NCBI GenBank assembly: GCA_031287975.1
Contig: JAITSF010000028.1
Location: forward strand, 1-8,913
Length of the DNA: 8,913 bases
From: Candidatus Nomurabacteria bacterium
GTDB lineage: Bacteria > Patescibacteriota > Saccharimonadia > Saccharimonadales > Saccharimonadaceae
Direction: 5' to 3'
The notes under the pieces: model-generated
Told to the model about the DNA's origin: nothing
The model's database searches: none
The model's input: the letters and a program-made list of their open reading frames with translations, nothing else
Shown: piece after piece, positions 1-5,696 of the stretch
Layout of the letters: each line of letters starts with the position of its first letter
Numbering within the stretch: position 1 is the first letter of the stretch
Position numbers and translations under genes: made by a program

Positions 1-221
1 TTAATCATCTTGTCGTCAACATCAGTGATATTCATGACATGCTCGGTTTTATAGCCCGCCAAATTCAGCACCCGCCGCAACAAATCAGCGTAAACATAAG
101 CGCTCAAATTGCCAATATGCGCGTGGTTATAAACCGTCGGTCCGCAACTATAAATCCCCACCACCCCGCCTAATGGCCGAAATTCGTCAGCTTTTTTGCT
201 CAAAGTATTGTAAATTTTCAT
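1..221 (-). CDS. cysS: Cysteinyl-tRNA synthetase, N-terminal part (cut by window edge)
   Basis: This is the first 73 residues of cysteine-tRNA ligase, which activates cysteine with ATP and charges tRNA-Cys in the cytoplasm. Visible marks are C26-G-P-T-V, where the cysteine is the expected zinc ligand that selects the substrate, the class I HIGH-type signature HIGN at residues 35-38, and the conserved MNITDVDDK stretch at 63-71. The start ATG (221-219) overlaps the TGA of the upstream DHH gene as ATGA, and an AGGAG ribosome site lies just before it inside that gene, so the two are probably translationally coupled. The rest of the gene lies beyond the left edge. Identification is firm because these motifs are diagnostic of the family. 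Confidence 0.96.
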   Translation of the reverse strand, partial: MKIYNTLSKKADEFRPLGGVVGIYSCGPTVYNHAHIGNLSAYVYADLLRRVLNLAGYKTEHVMNITDVDDKMI

Positions 222-1201
222 GATAGCTCCTTTAGGGCTTTATCGGTGGCGCTAAGCAGCTCTGGGGTGAAGTTTTCGAGAGTTTCGTAGATCCGGAAAC
301 CGGCGGCATAGGGGTGTCCGCCACCGCCGAAATAGGCGGCAATGGTTTCCGCCAGCGGCAGGTTAGCGCGGATTTTGCCGGTCAGTTTGCCGTCTGGGTA
401 GGTTTTGATACCAATAGCAACGTCAACTCCGATAACTTGACGCATTTCGTCCAGCACCAACATGGTCGGGTTGTATTTGTCGGAATATTCGGCGATTTCT
501 TCCCAGGGAATGTAAATTACCGCCAGCCGACCGTCCAGATGGTAGTCAATTCGCTCCAGCAAACGACCTTTGTATTCCAGAATTTCCGGCTGTTTTTTCA
601 TCGACTCGCGACGAGCTTTTTCCAGCTCCACCGGATTCGCGCCGCTGTCGATCAAATCCGCCGCCAGCCGAAAGGTCGCGGCTGTAACATTTTCAGTGGT
701 CAGCCCCAGCGTGTCGGATTGGATCGCCACGTACAGATGCGCCGCCGCTTGCGGATTCAGCCGCCCACCAAACTTATCCAAGTTTCGCAAGATAACTTCG
801 CCAGTCGCCACAGCGGTTTCGTCAATAATGTCTAGTGTATTAAAAGGCAAATCGCCGGCGGTTTTGTGATGATCAAACACAATAATTGGGTGTTTTTGCA
901 AAAAATTCGCCGCCGCCGCGTCGTCTAAAACCTTGCTCAGCAAAATTTTACTGGTAGTGTCAACAATAATCGCTAAATCAGCCGCCGTGTCAAAATCATT
1001 AGAAATCCGATCCCAACCAGAGATATAACGCAGATATTTCGGAATCTGGACTGGGCAGTACAGCGCCACATCTTTACCCAAATCGCCCAAAATCTCCTCC
1101 AGAGCCAACGCCGAACCAATCGAATCGCCGTCGGGGTTTTCGGCCTGAATAACAATTATTTTGGTTGCTTGACTGATAAGCTTACTAATTTCTTTTTCCA
1201 T
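218..1201 (-). CDS. DHH/DHHA1-family phosphoesterase (NrnA-like)
   Basis: The 327-aa product is a cytoplasmic DHH-superfamily phosphoesterase, most like the NrnA group that degrades nano-RNAs, pAp or cyclic dinucleotides. The exact substrate cannot be read from sequence. Motifs in order are NPDGDSIGS at 22-30 (motif I), the aspartate of IIVDTTS at 81, the DHH triad D110-H111-H112, SDT with D163, and the C-terminal DHHA1 glycine motif [10 protein letters not shown] at 292-301. The motif I histidine usual for the family (HxxPDxD) appears as Ala20. The ATG at 1201 is chosen because an extended -10 box ends 7 nt before it. A longer TTG-initiated reading from 1237 would start inside the promoter. 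There is no Shine-Dalgarno, so the message is probably leaderless. The gene is cotranscribed with and overlaps cysS. Confidence 0.9.
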   Translation of the reverse strand: MEKEISKLISQATKIIVIQAENPDGDSIGSALALEEILGDLGKDVALYCPVQIPKYLRYISGWDRISNDFDTAADLAIIVDTTSKILLSKVLDDAAAANFLQKHPIIVFDHHKTAGDLPFNTLDIIDETAVATGEVILRNLDKFGGRLNPQAAAHLYVAIQSDTLGLTTENVTAATFRLAADLIDSGANPVELEKARRESMKKQPEILEYKGRLLERIDYHLDGRLAVIYIPWEEIAEYSDKYNPTMLVLDEMRQVIGVDVAIGIKTYPDGKLTGKIRANLPLAETIAAYFGGGGHPYAAGFRIYETLENFTPELLSATDKALKELS

Positions 1202-1208
1202 TACTACA

Positions 1209-1237
1209 ATTTTACCATAAACCGCTACACCGACCAA
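1209..1237 (-). promoter_or_regulatory. Promoter of the DHH-cysS operon, leaderless type
   Basis: On the minus strand a weak -35 TTGGTC (1237-1232), a 17-nt spacer and an extended -10 TGG-TAAAAT (box 1214-1209) lie immediately before the ATG at 1201. The expected start point coincides with the start codon or the base before it. A 6-bp inverted repeat, CCGCTA (1222-1227) and TAGCGG (1239-1244), brackets the -35 and might be an operator, but it is short. Confidence 0.6.
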
Positions 1238-1276
1238 ATAGCGGGGAGTAATACGTCAGGGATAATGTTAAAAGCA

Positions 1277-1305
1277 TTGACATTTTGGGGAAAGTGTGAT
1301 AGTAT
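1277..1305 (+). promoter_or_regulatory. Promoter of sortase gene 1
   Basis: A consensus -35 TTGACA (1277-1282), a 17-nt spacer and a -10 TAGTAT (1300-1305) place the start near 1312, giving a leader of about 79 nt before the ATG at 1391. It is divergent from the DHH-cysS promoter. Confidence 0.7.
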
Positions 1306-1312
1306 TGTAAGA

Positions 1313-1374
1313 GGTACTTTGGAGAGTGCCTGAGTGATATTTGTCCAAGAGAGGGAAGCTTTCTTGGATTTTTT
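1313..1374 (+). promoter_or_regulatory. Two-hairpin leader with terminator-like element before sortase 1
   Basis: Directly after the predicted start point GGUACU (1313-1318) pairs with AGUGCC (1325-1330, one G-U). A second hairpin, CCAAGA (1345-1350) with UCUUGG (1362-1367), is followed by A and six U residues (1369-1374), the layout of an intrinsic terminator or attenuator. The second stem is only 6 bp and not GC-rich, so termination would be partial at best. The ribosome site GGGAG (1379-1383) follows 7 nt ahead of the ATG. Confidence 0.4.
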
Positions 1375-1390
1375 AATTGGGAGATTTTTA

Positions 1391-2089
1391 ATGAAAATTT
1401 TTAGTAAATCTGGGAGCTTTCTGTCGAGTAGCCGGACTTTATATGGGCTGATTTTGACTTTAGCGCTTTTGCCAGTGGGGCTGTTGGTAGCGCCGACTTT
1501 GGCTAATATTTCGGCGGCCGAGAGCGCAGCGACAGGGGACAGCGACCCGATATTAAACATGGCTTCAACCCGCGAGGTGGAAATTAGCAACATCTCAGCG
1601 CCAGTGGTAACCGACGGCGCGGCTATTAAAACCACCAACCAACCGGAACAACCAACCGTTTCAGCCGCCCCGACAATCCGCAGCGGCAACTATCTGTCGA
1701 TTGCTGGCAAGGTGTCATCGCCGGTGGTGGCGGTCGGGCTGGACGCCAGCGGCGCTATTGATGTGCCGGCGGCGGCTGTCGGCATGTATAATCACGGCGG
1801 TGCTACCTTCCTCGACGGCCACTCCACCGGTGTCTTCGCCGGTCTGTCCCGTGTTAAAGTCGGCGATATCGCCGAGTTCACCCTAAACAGCCAATCCAGC
1901 CAATACCAAGTCGTCAATATCGCCCTCTACACCTACATCAACGGCGACCAAATCGATAGCTCGTTCATGTTCGACAGCCTCTACTCGGGCGGCTCAGCCG
2001 GCCTCAACATGATGACCTGCGCCGGCGCCTATCTGCCAGCTTACGGCACTTACAGCCACCGTCTGGTGGTGTTCACAGTGCGGATTTAA
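1391..2089 (+). CDS. Sortase-family transpeptidase (232 aa)
   Basis: This is a secreted or membrane-anchored sortase, a cysteine transpeptidase that cuts a C-terminal sorting motif and joins the protein to an envelope acceptor. An N-terminal hydrophobic segment (about residues 17-40) serves as signal or anchor. A Ser/Thr/Ala-rich linker runs to about 95, then the catalytic beta-barrel follows. The triad is visible as H144 in LDGHSTG, C210 in LNMMTCAG and R224 in YSHRLVVF. The ATG at 1391 is chosen for its GGGAG ribosome site (1379-1383) and because the hydrophobic segment starts soon after it. The reading frame stays open upstream to 1334, but that stretch carries the leader hairpin. The class cannot be assigned with certainty. 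It resembles the catalytic domain of the second sortase at 4358-5695. The gene converges on the surface-protein gene with stops overlapping at TTAA. Confidence 0.9.
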   Translation: MKIFSKSGSFLSSSRTLYGLILTLALLPVGLLVAPTLANISAAESAATGDSDPILNMASTREVEISNISAPVVTDGAAIKTTNQPEQPTVSAAPTIRSGNYLSIAGKVSSPVVAVGLDASGAIDVPAAAVGMYNHGGATFLDGHSTGVFAGLSRVKVGDIAEFTLNSQSSQYQVVNIALYTYINGDQIDSSFMFDSLYSGGSAGLNMMTCAGAYLPAYGTYSHRLVVFTVRI

Positions 2090-4071
2090 GGTGCGGTTGT
2101 GGTTGTCCAGTTCGTGTGGAGCTGACTATAATCACTGACACTTGTGTTAAAAAAAGTCCCTGCCGGTTCGGTGGGTATAATACCGCCAAGCTGATTGTCA
2201 ATAAAGGTTTGAGCCGAACCGACAAGTGAAGACATACCCAGAAATGTTGACTTAAATATAAATATGTCACTATTGTACATATCTAAACCAGAGAAATTCA
2301 TACCTGTGAATACATCATTTATATCAGTATCGGGCGTGTTGTTACTCGCAGAATTGGCATATGCAAAGTAACTGAAAGTGGAAAGGAATGATATTTTAGA
2401 TACCCCAAAAACTTCAGTAATGGTAGTTTTGCAAGTTGTTGAATTACGACCCGAAAACAATCCGGCGGGAATAGTAGCTGTGGTTGAGTTAGTGGCAAAA
2501 TACATGAATACTCCAGTAAAATTACATGTTGACAAGTTTTGACTAAATAAATTAGCTGGTATGCCAACGGTGTTTTTTGCGCCGAAAAATGTTGCAAATA
2601 GAGAGTGGTTATAGGCAAGTTTGGGGATTGGCGTATCAAGGCTTTTTAACATAAGTTTATCTGTTTGGTCTACAGTGGCGAAGGCACTAAGACCGAAACT
2701 TCTCATCCAACCAACGGAAGCCGTGCCATTGGATTTTATAGTTATTTGGTATTCGCCAGCGACGGGATAGTTGCAAATAATGACGGAGTTTATCGTTGGG
2801 TCGGGTGTACCTGATACCTGACGGTCAGGTTGTCCATCGCCGCAATTTATAATCCAATTATATGAAGAATTTGTCACAGAATGATTAGTTGGTATCGCAA
2901 AACTCGTAGCCGTTCCAGCAAAGTGCGCCGGGTTGGTTTCTGGCGTGTCACCGTCGGCGAAGAGTGTGTCGGTCATACGGGTGTCGATGGTAAATTTAAA
3001 TTCTTCGGGCGGGTTGGGGATTTCCTCGGCGGTGGCGGTGTAGGTAATGGTGGTTTTATAGTCGCCAGCTAAGGTATTGAGGTCGACTTTGGCGGCATAG
3101 AAGACAGTAGTGGCGTCGGCGAGGGTGGTGGTGTTGGTTTGTTTGATAATTTTGTTTCGGGCGGGCGGGGCAGCGTATTTGCCGGCGGAGCTGTTCTCGG
3201 TGTAGATGTCATCAAAGTTGGTGTTGCTGATTTCATCATCTAAGCCGATGGGGCTGCTGTTGATATCGCCAGTGCTAGGCAGGTTGACAGCATAAGCGGC
3301 TTGGTTTTTCGGCACAGCGAAACCCCAAGTGTTGTTGGTAAGTGAACTTGGGGCGGATATTAGGTTGATTGTTGCTGGAATAATTGGTTTTGGGTCGATG
3401 TCGGTGGGGTTTTGGTAAATTAAGTCAGCTGAATTGTTAAAATAGTATCTGTCGTCGACACAAGCATATATTTCGATGTCTATAGCTAAAGCCGAATAGC
3501 CGCCGGCGTAAATCGGCGTTGTCAATAATTCACATAGTATGTTGTTGTCGGTGTCGCGACAGGTTATGCCGTCACTATCGATGGCGCACAAAGTGATTGC
3601 CGTGTCGCTAATACCTATACATTCTTCAGGTGTCAATCCGAATTCTTGAGCTGCGAGAACTAGACAGACAACACCATCTGGGAAATCATAGGTCGGAAAA
3701 CCATCATTGTCGATCAAATCATCGATTGTTTCATTGTTTATATCGGCTGCCCACTCATCAACATCCGGCGAATCGCCGGCTTTGAGGCTTAGAGTATAGC
3801 CGGGGGCGTTAGTGGAAACTACTACAGTATTAAGTTTGGAAGTTTGGGCACCGTTTGGGGTGGGGGTAATGGAGAGGTTGGTGGCAGTGGTGGGATTGCT
3901 GGCGCTGTCGTAAACCGAGAGCGAGATGACGGAGTTGATGGATAGTGATAGGTCGGAGTTGGTAGAGGAGCTGGCGTTGGAATTAGATTGCATCGCTAGC
4001 CCGTAAGTGATGACAGCCGCAGCCGCAATGTTAAATAGTAACAATTTCATTATTAGATTTGTCTTTGCCAT
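2086..4071 (-). CDS. Large secreted surface protein with PKD-like and BspA-like parts (661 aa)
   Basis: This is a predicted exported, cell-surface protein of unknown binding partner. A hydrophobic signal segment spans about residues 5-27, followed by a Ser/Asn-rich linker. Residues 40-99 and about 245-350 resemble beta-rich envelope domains (NLSITPTPN, APGYTLSL, NNTWGFAV, TTVFYAAKVD, GDYKTTITYTA). Between them lies an acidic, cysteine-containing insertion (about 100-210). Residues 386-448 look PKD-like, with WIINCGDG and YPVAGEYQITI and a possible C410-C433 disulfide. From about 485 there are degenerate repeats around phrases such as IPANLFS and IPAGLFSG, like BspA/DUF285 leucine-rich repeats. 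There is no C-terminal LPxTG, membrane segment or charged tail. The ATG at 4071 is chosen for the strong AAAGGAGG 6 nt upstream. The gene sits between two sortases and has a structured leader. The last third is visibly more AT-rich. Confidence 0.85.
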   Translation of the reverse strand: MAKTNLIMKLLLFNIAAAAVITYGLAMQSNSNASSSTNSDLSLSINSVISLSVYDSASNPTTATNLSITPTPNGAQTSKLNTVVVSTNAPGYTLSLKAGDSPDVDEWAADINNETIDDLIDNDGFPTYDFPDGVVCLVLAAQEFGLTPEECIGISDTAITLCAIDSDGITCRDTDNNILCELLTTPIYAGGYSALAIDIEIYACVDDRYYFNNSADLIYQNPTDIDPKPIIPATINLISAPSSLTNNTWGFAVPKNQAAYAVNLPSTGDINSSPIGLDDEISNTNFDDIYTENSSAGKYAAPPARNKIIKQTNTTTLADATTVFYAAKVDLNTLAGDYKTTITYTATAEEIPNPPEEFKFTIDTRMTDTLFADGDTPETNPAHFAGTATSFAIPTNHSVTNSSYNWIINCGDGQPDRQVSGTPDPTINSVIICNYPVAGEYQITIKSNGTASVGWMRSFGLSAFATVDQTDKLMLKSLDTPIPKLAYNHSLFATFFGAKNTVGIPANLFSQNLSTCNFTGVFMYFATNSTTATIPAGLFSGRNSTTCKTTITEVFGVSKISFLSTFSYFAYANSASNNTPDTDINDVFTGMNFSGLDMYNSDIFIFKSTFLGMSSLVGSAQTFIDNQLGGIIPTEPAGTFFNTSVSDYSQLHTNWTTTTAP

Positions 4072-4077
4072 TTTCCC

Positions 4078-4085
4078 CCTCCTTT
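4078..4085 (-). promoter_or_regulatory. Strong ribosome binding site of the surface-protein gene
   Basis: AAAGGAGG on the minus strand lies 6 nt before the ATG at 4071. It fixes that start over the in-frame ATG at 4104, which falls in the U-tract of the terminator-like hairpin. Confidence 0.8.
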
Positions 4086-4102
4086 GATTTGGCTGGCTGA
4101 AC

Positions 4103-4126
4103 AAAAAGGACAGCCACTTGGCTGTC
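4103..4126 (-). terminator. Intrinsic terminator/attenuator in the surface-gene leader
   Basis: On the minus strand GACAGCC (4126-4120), loop AAGU, GGCUGUC (4115-4109), then C and five U residues (4107-4103) form a 7-bp perfect GC-containing hairpin with a U tract. On the plus strand there is no T tract, so it reads in the surface-gene direction. It lies between the promoter and the ribosome site, so it either attenuates the gene or ends a separate small RNA. Confidence 0.65.
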
Positions 4127-4221
4127 TAGACCTGAACTTTGACATCTGCTATCCCAGTTCTAGTGGCTGCCCATTACTAACTGGGAAATAAATACAGATG
4201 TTCTATGTTCAAATCTAGACA
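4103..4221 (-). ncRNA. Structured 5' leader RNA (possible riboswitch, attenuator or small RNA)
   Basis: The RNA starts about where the promoter predicts (near 4220) and folds into one nested arm. P1 is 15 bp (4221-4207 with 4137-4123) including two adjacent G-U pairs. P2 is 7 bp, ACAUCUG/CAGAUGU (4201-4195 with 4148-4142). P3 is 7 bp, CCCAGUU/AACUGGG (4185-4179 with 4159-4153), extendable by AGU/ACU across a 2-nt bulge. The internal loops are AUAGA/CAAA and UAUUUAUUU/AUAG, and the apical loop contains GGGCAGCC. The two G-U pairs would be C-A mismatches in a plus-strand RNA, which points to the minus strand. The 3' strand of P1 shares four bases (4126-4123) with the following terminator. I do not recognise an RNA family. 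Ligand sensing is unproven. Confidence 0.6.
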
Positions 4222-4226
4222 CAACT

Positions 4227-4255
4227 ATTTTACGTCAAACTCGCCACAAAGTAAA
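4227..4255 (-). promoter_or_regulatory. Promoter of the surface-protein gene and its leader
   Basis: A minus-strand -35 TTTACT (4255-4250), a 17-nt spacer and a -10 TAAAAT (4232-4227) are present. The predicted start is near 4220, right at the base of helix P1. It faces away from the sortase 2 promoter, with 37 bp between the two -35 boxes. Confidence 0.6.
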
Positions 4256-4286
4256 CAAAAATTTAGTAATTGTGGAAAACTTCGAT

Positions 4287-4316
4287 AAGGGCTTGCATTA
4301 TTGTCGGCAAGCCTTT
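4287..4316. promoter_or_regulatory. Operator-like inverted repeat in the sortase 2-ftsEX promoter
   Basis: AAGGGCTTGC (4287-4296) and GCAAGCCTTT (4307-4316) are inverted arms of 10 bp with one G-T mismatch, 10 bp apart. The left arm covers most of the -35 and the right arm reaches the first base of the -10, the geometry of a repressor site. No plus-strand gene ends upstream, so a terminator role is unlikely. Confidence 0.5.
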
Positions 4317-4321
4317 ATAAT
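4293..4321 (+). promoter_or_regulatory. Promoter of the sortase 2-ftsE-ftsX-hydrolase operon
   Basis: The -35 TTGCAT (4293-4298), a 17-nt spacer and a perfect -10 TATAAT (4316-4321) predict a start near 4328. This excludes the in-frame TTG at 4301 as a translation start and leaves a roughly 30-nt leader before GTG 4358. Confidence 0.75.
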
Positions 4322-4357
4322 ATTAGTCAGAAGCATTATAAAAACAGAAAGAAAAAA

Positions 4358-5695
4358 GTGGACAAACGGCAACAAGTATATCGAAACATAGCGCAGCAGC
4401 GGCGAGTTGTGGTGCCGGCGGGGCGGCGGCCTCTGATAGCGGCGCCGCGCGAGGTTTTGTTGGCGGCTCAAAAACCGCAGGTGGTGGCGGTTGCGCCGGT
4501 TAAAAGTTTGCCACCGGCCACCACTAAGCCAAAACCGGTTCATAGAACTCCGAAACGGGTAACAATTGACAGTTTTTCGCCGCATCAAGAACCAAAAGCT
4601 GCTAAAACCGCTGCCGTTAAAACCGCCGCGCCGAAACAGCCGATCAATTACCAACCGCAACCAATCCAACCGCCGACTTATCAACAGCCGACTTACCATC
4701 AACCGCAATATCAGCCGATTCCGGCGCACCCCGTACAGTCGATTCAGTATCACACTCACTATTACGCCCAGCCGGCCCAGCTGCCGCAGCCGATAGCTCA
4801 GCTGCCTTATCCAGCGCCAGCGCCTAGCCAATACGCGCGAGCGGTGGCGACGGCTCAGCAGCAGCCGCAATTGCCGGCAGTGATGCCGCACCAATATCCG
4901 ATGGCGATGAGCGGTGGCGCGGCGGCTCTGCCAGCAGCGCCGAAGCCGAAAAAATCTTCTAGTGTTAAACCTTACACCGACAGTATGAAGCGGGGACTCA
5001 GCAAAGTCAAAACCAAACTCGGCAAACCGGACATGAAGTACAAACCGAGCGATATTATGCGCTATGCAGTGGTAACGTTTTTTGTGATAATGGCTAGTTA
5101 TCTGGCGTTTGATACTTGGAACACTAATCAGAAAATCCAGACCGTTGTTAGCGGCGACAGCGCGTCAGCCAGTAACGGTCAGCACGCCGCTTCGGCTGAT
5201 GTCGAAAATCCGCCGATGGCTTCGGGTGTGGCTTATCCGGACTATAAAGTCGCCGACGACATGCCGCGAATTTTGACAATCCCTAGTATCAACTTGACAG
5301 CTCGAGTTTCCGAAGTTGGGCTGACAACGGCTAATAAAATCGACGTGCCAGGCGACGCTTCGTTTGCTGGTTGGTACAACGGTAGTGCCAAGCTCGACAC
5401 TATCGGCGCGTCGTTTCTGACCGGACATTACAACGGTGTGGACGCTGGCGGGATTTTTGATAACCTGCACAAAATCGCCAGCGGCGCAACTATCACTGTC
5501 GAAATGGGCGACGGTCAAAAGCTGAATTACGAAGTTGTCAATGTCGAGAATCTGCCGATTGCGCAGGTCGATATGAGCCGGGCGCTGTCGCCGTCGGAGG
5601 GGGTGCAGGAGGGGCTGAACATTATGACTTGTCAAGGTTCGTGGTCGGCGTCGGGCTTTTCACACCGGCTGACAGTTTATAGTCGGAGGGTTTGA
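4358..5695 (+). CDS. Sortase with long Pro/Gln-rich cytoplasmic tail (445 aa)
   Basis: This is a membrane-anchored sortase. From GTG 4358, residues 1-234 are a low-complexity, basic region rich in Pro, Gln, Ala and Tyr (densest at about 92-181), predicted to be cytoplasmic and disordered. A single transmembrane helix spans about 235-252 (YAVVTFFVIMASYLAF), and the extracellular sortase domain follows from about 300. The triad is visible as H357 in FLTGHYNG, C425 in LNIMTCQG and R437 in FSHRLTVY. The GTG start is preferred because the TTG at 4301 lies inside the promoter. It has only a weak purine-rich ribosome site, so the exact start is uncertain. The gene is first in an operon, with ftsE starting one base after its TGA. 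Most sortases have short N-termini, so the tail is unusual and may bind a cytoplasmic partner. No canonical substrate is seen in the window. Confidence 0.88.
   Translation: MDKRQQVYRNIAQQRRVVVPAGRRPLIAAPREVLLAAQKPQVVAVAPVKSLPPATTKPKPVHRTPKRVTIDSFSPHQEPKAAKTAAVKTAAPKQPINYQPQPIQPPTYQQPTYHQPQYQPIPAHPVQSIQYHTHYYAQPAQLPQPIAQLPYPAPAPSQYARAVATAQQQPQLPAVMPHQYPMAMSGGAAALPAAPKPKKSSSVKPYTDSMKRGLSKVKTKLGKPDMKYKPSDIMRYAVVTFFVIMASYLAFDTWNTNQKIQTVVSGDSASASNGQHAASADVENPPMASGVAYPDYKVADDMPRILTIPSINLTARVSEVGLTTANKIDVPGDASFAGWYNGSAKLDTIGASFLTGHYNGVDAGGIFDNLHKIASGATITVEMGDGQKLNYEVVNVENLPIAQVDMSRALSPSEGVQEGLNIMTCQGSWSASGFSHRLTVYSRRV
5685..5690 (+). promoter_or_regulatory. Ribosome binding site of ftsE
   Basis: GGAGGG lies inside the end of the sortase gene, 6 nt before GTG 5697. 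It supports the GTG start of ftsE. Confidence 0.7.
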
Positions 5696-5696
5696 G

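Noticed and set aside
314..835. Plus-strand open frame opposite the DHH gene
   Set aside because: It is a shadow frame. The opposite strand encodes all DHH motifs, and this product shows no domain.
1225..1689. Minus-strand open frame across the sortase 1 promoter and 5' end
   Set aside because: It covers a clear plus-strand promoter, leader and signal peptide and has no recognisable product.
3267..3281. LPSTG at residues 264-268 of the surface protein as a sortase signal
   Set aside because: It lies in the middle of the protein and is not followed by a hydrophobic segment and basic tail.
4113..4134. Resemblance of CAGGUC and ACAGCCAAG in the leader to the conserved part of SRP (4.5S) RNA
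   Set aside because: The GGAAGGAA-type tetraloop core between these elements is absent and the pairing partners differ, so the match is probably chance.
4159..4173. Tiny open frame AUG-GGC-AGC-CAC-UAG in the leader as an attenuation peptide
   Set aside because: It has only four codons, no ribosome site, and lies within the P3 loop.
4234..4239. Minus-strand TTGACG as the -35 of the surface-gene promoter
   Set aside because: The nearest -10-like hexamer (TAGATT) is only 15 bp away and lies within helix P1. TTTACT with TAAAAT at 17 bp is better placed.
4301..4357. TTG at 4301 as the start of sortase 2
   Set aside because: It lies between the -35 and -10 of a strong promoter, so it would not be in the transcript. 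GTG 4358 is the first suitable start after the predicted transcription start.
4298..4894. Minus-strand arginine-rich open frame opposite the sortase 2 tail
   Set aside because: Its low-complexity Arg/Leu content is the mirror of the Pro/Gln-rich coding strand, and there is no ribosome site or recognisable domain.
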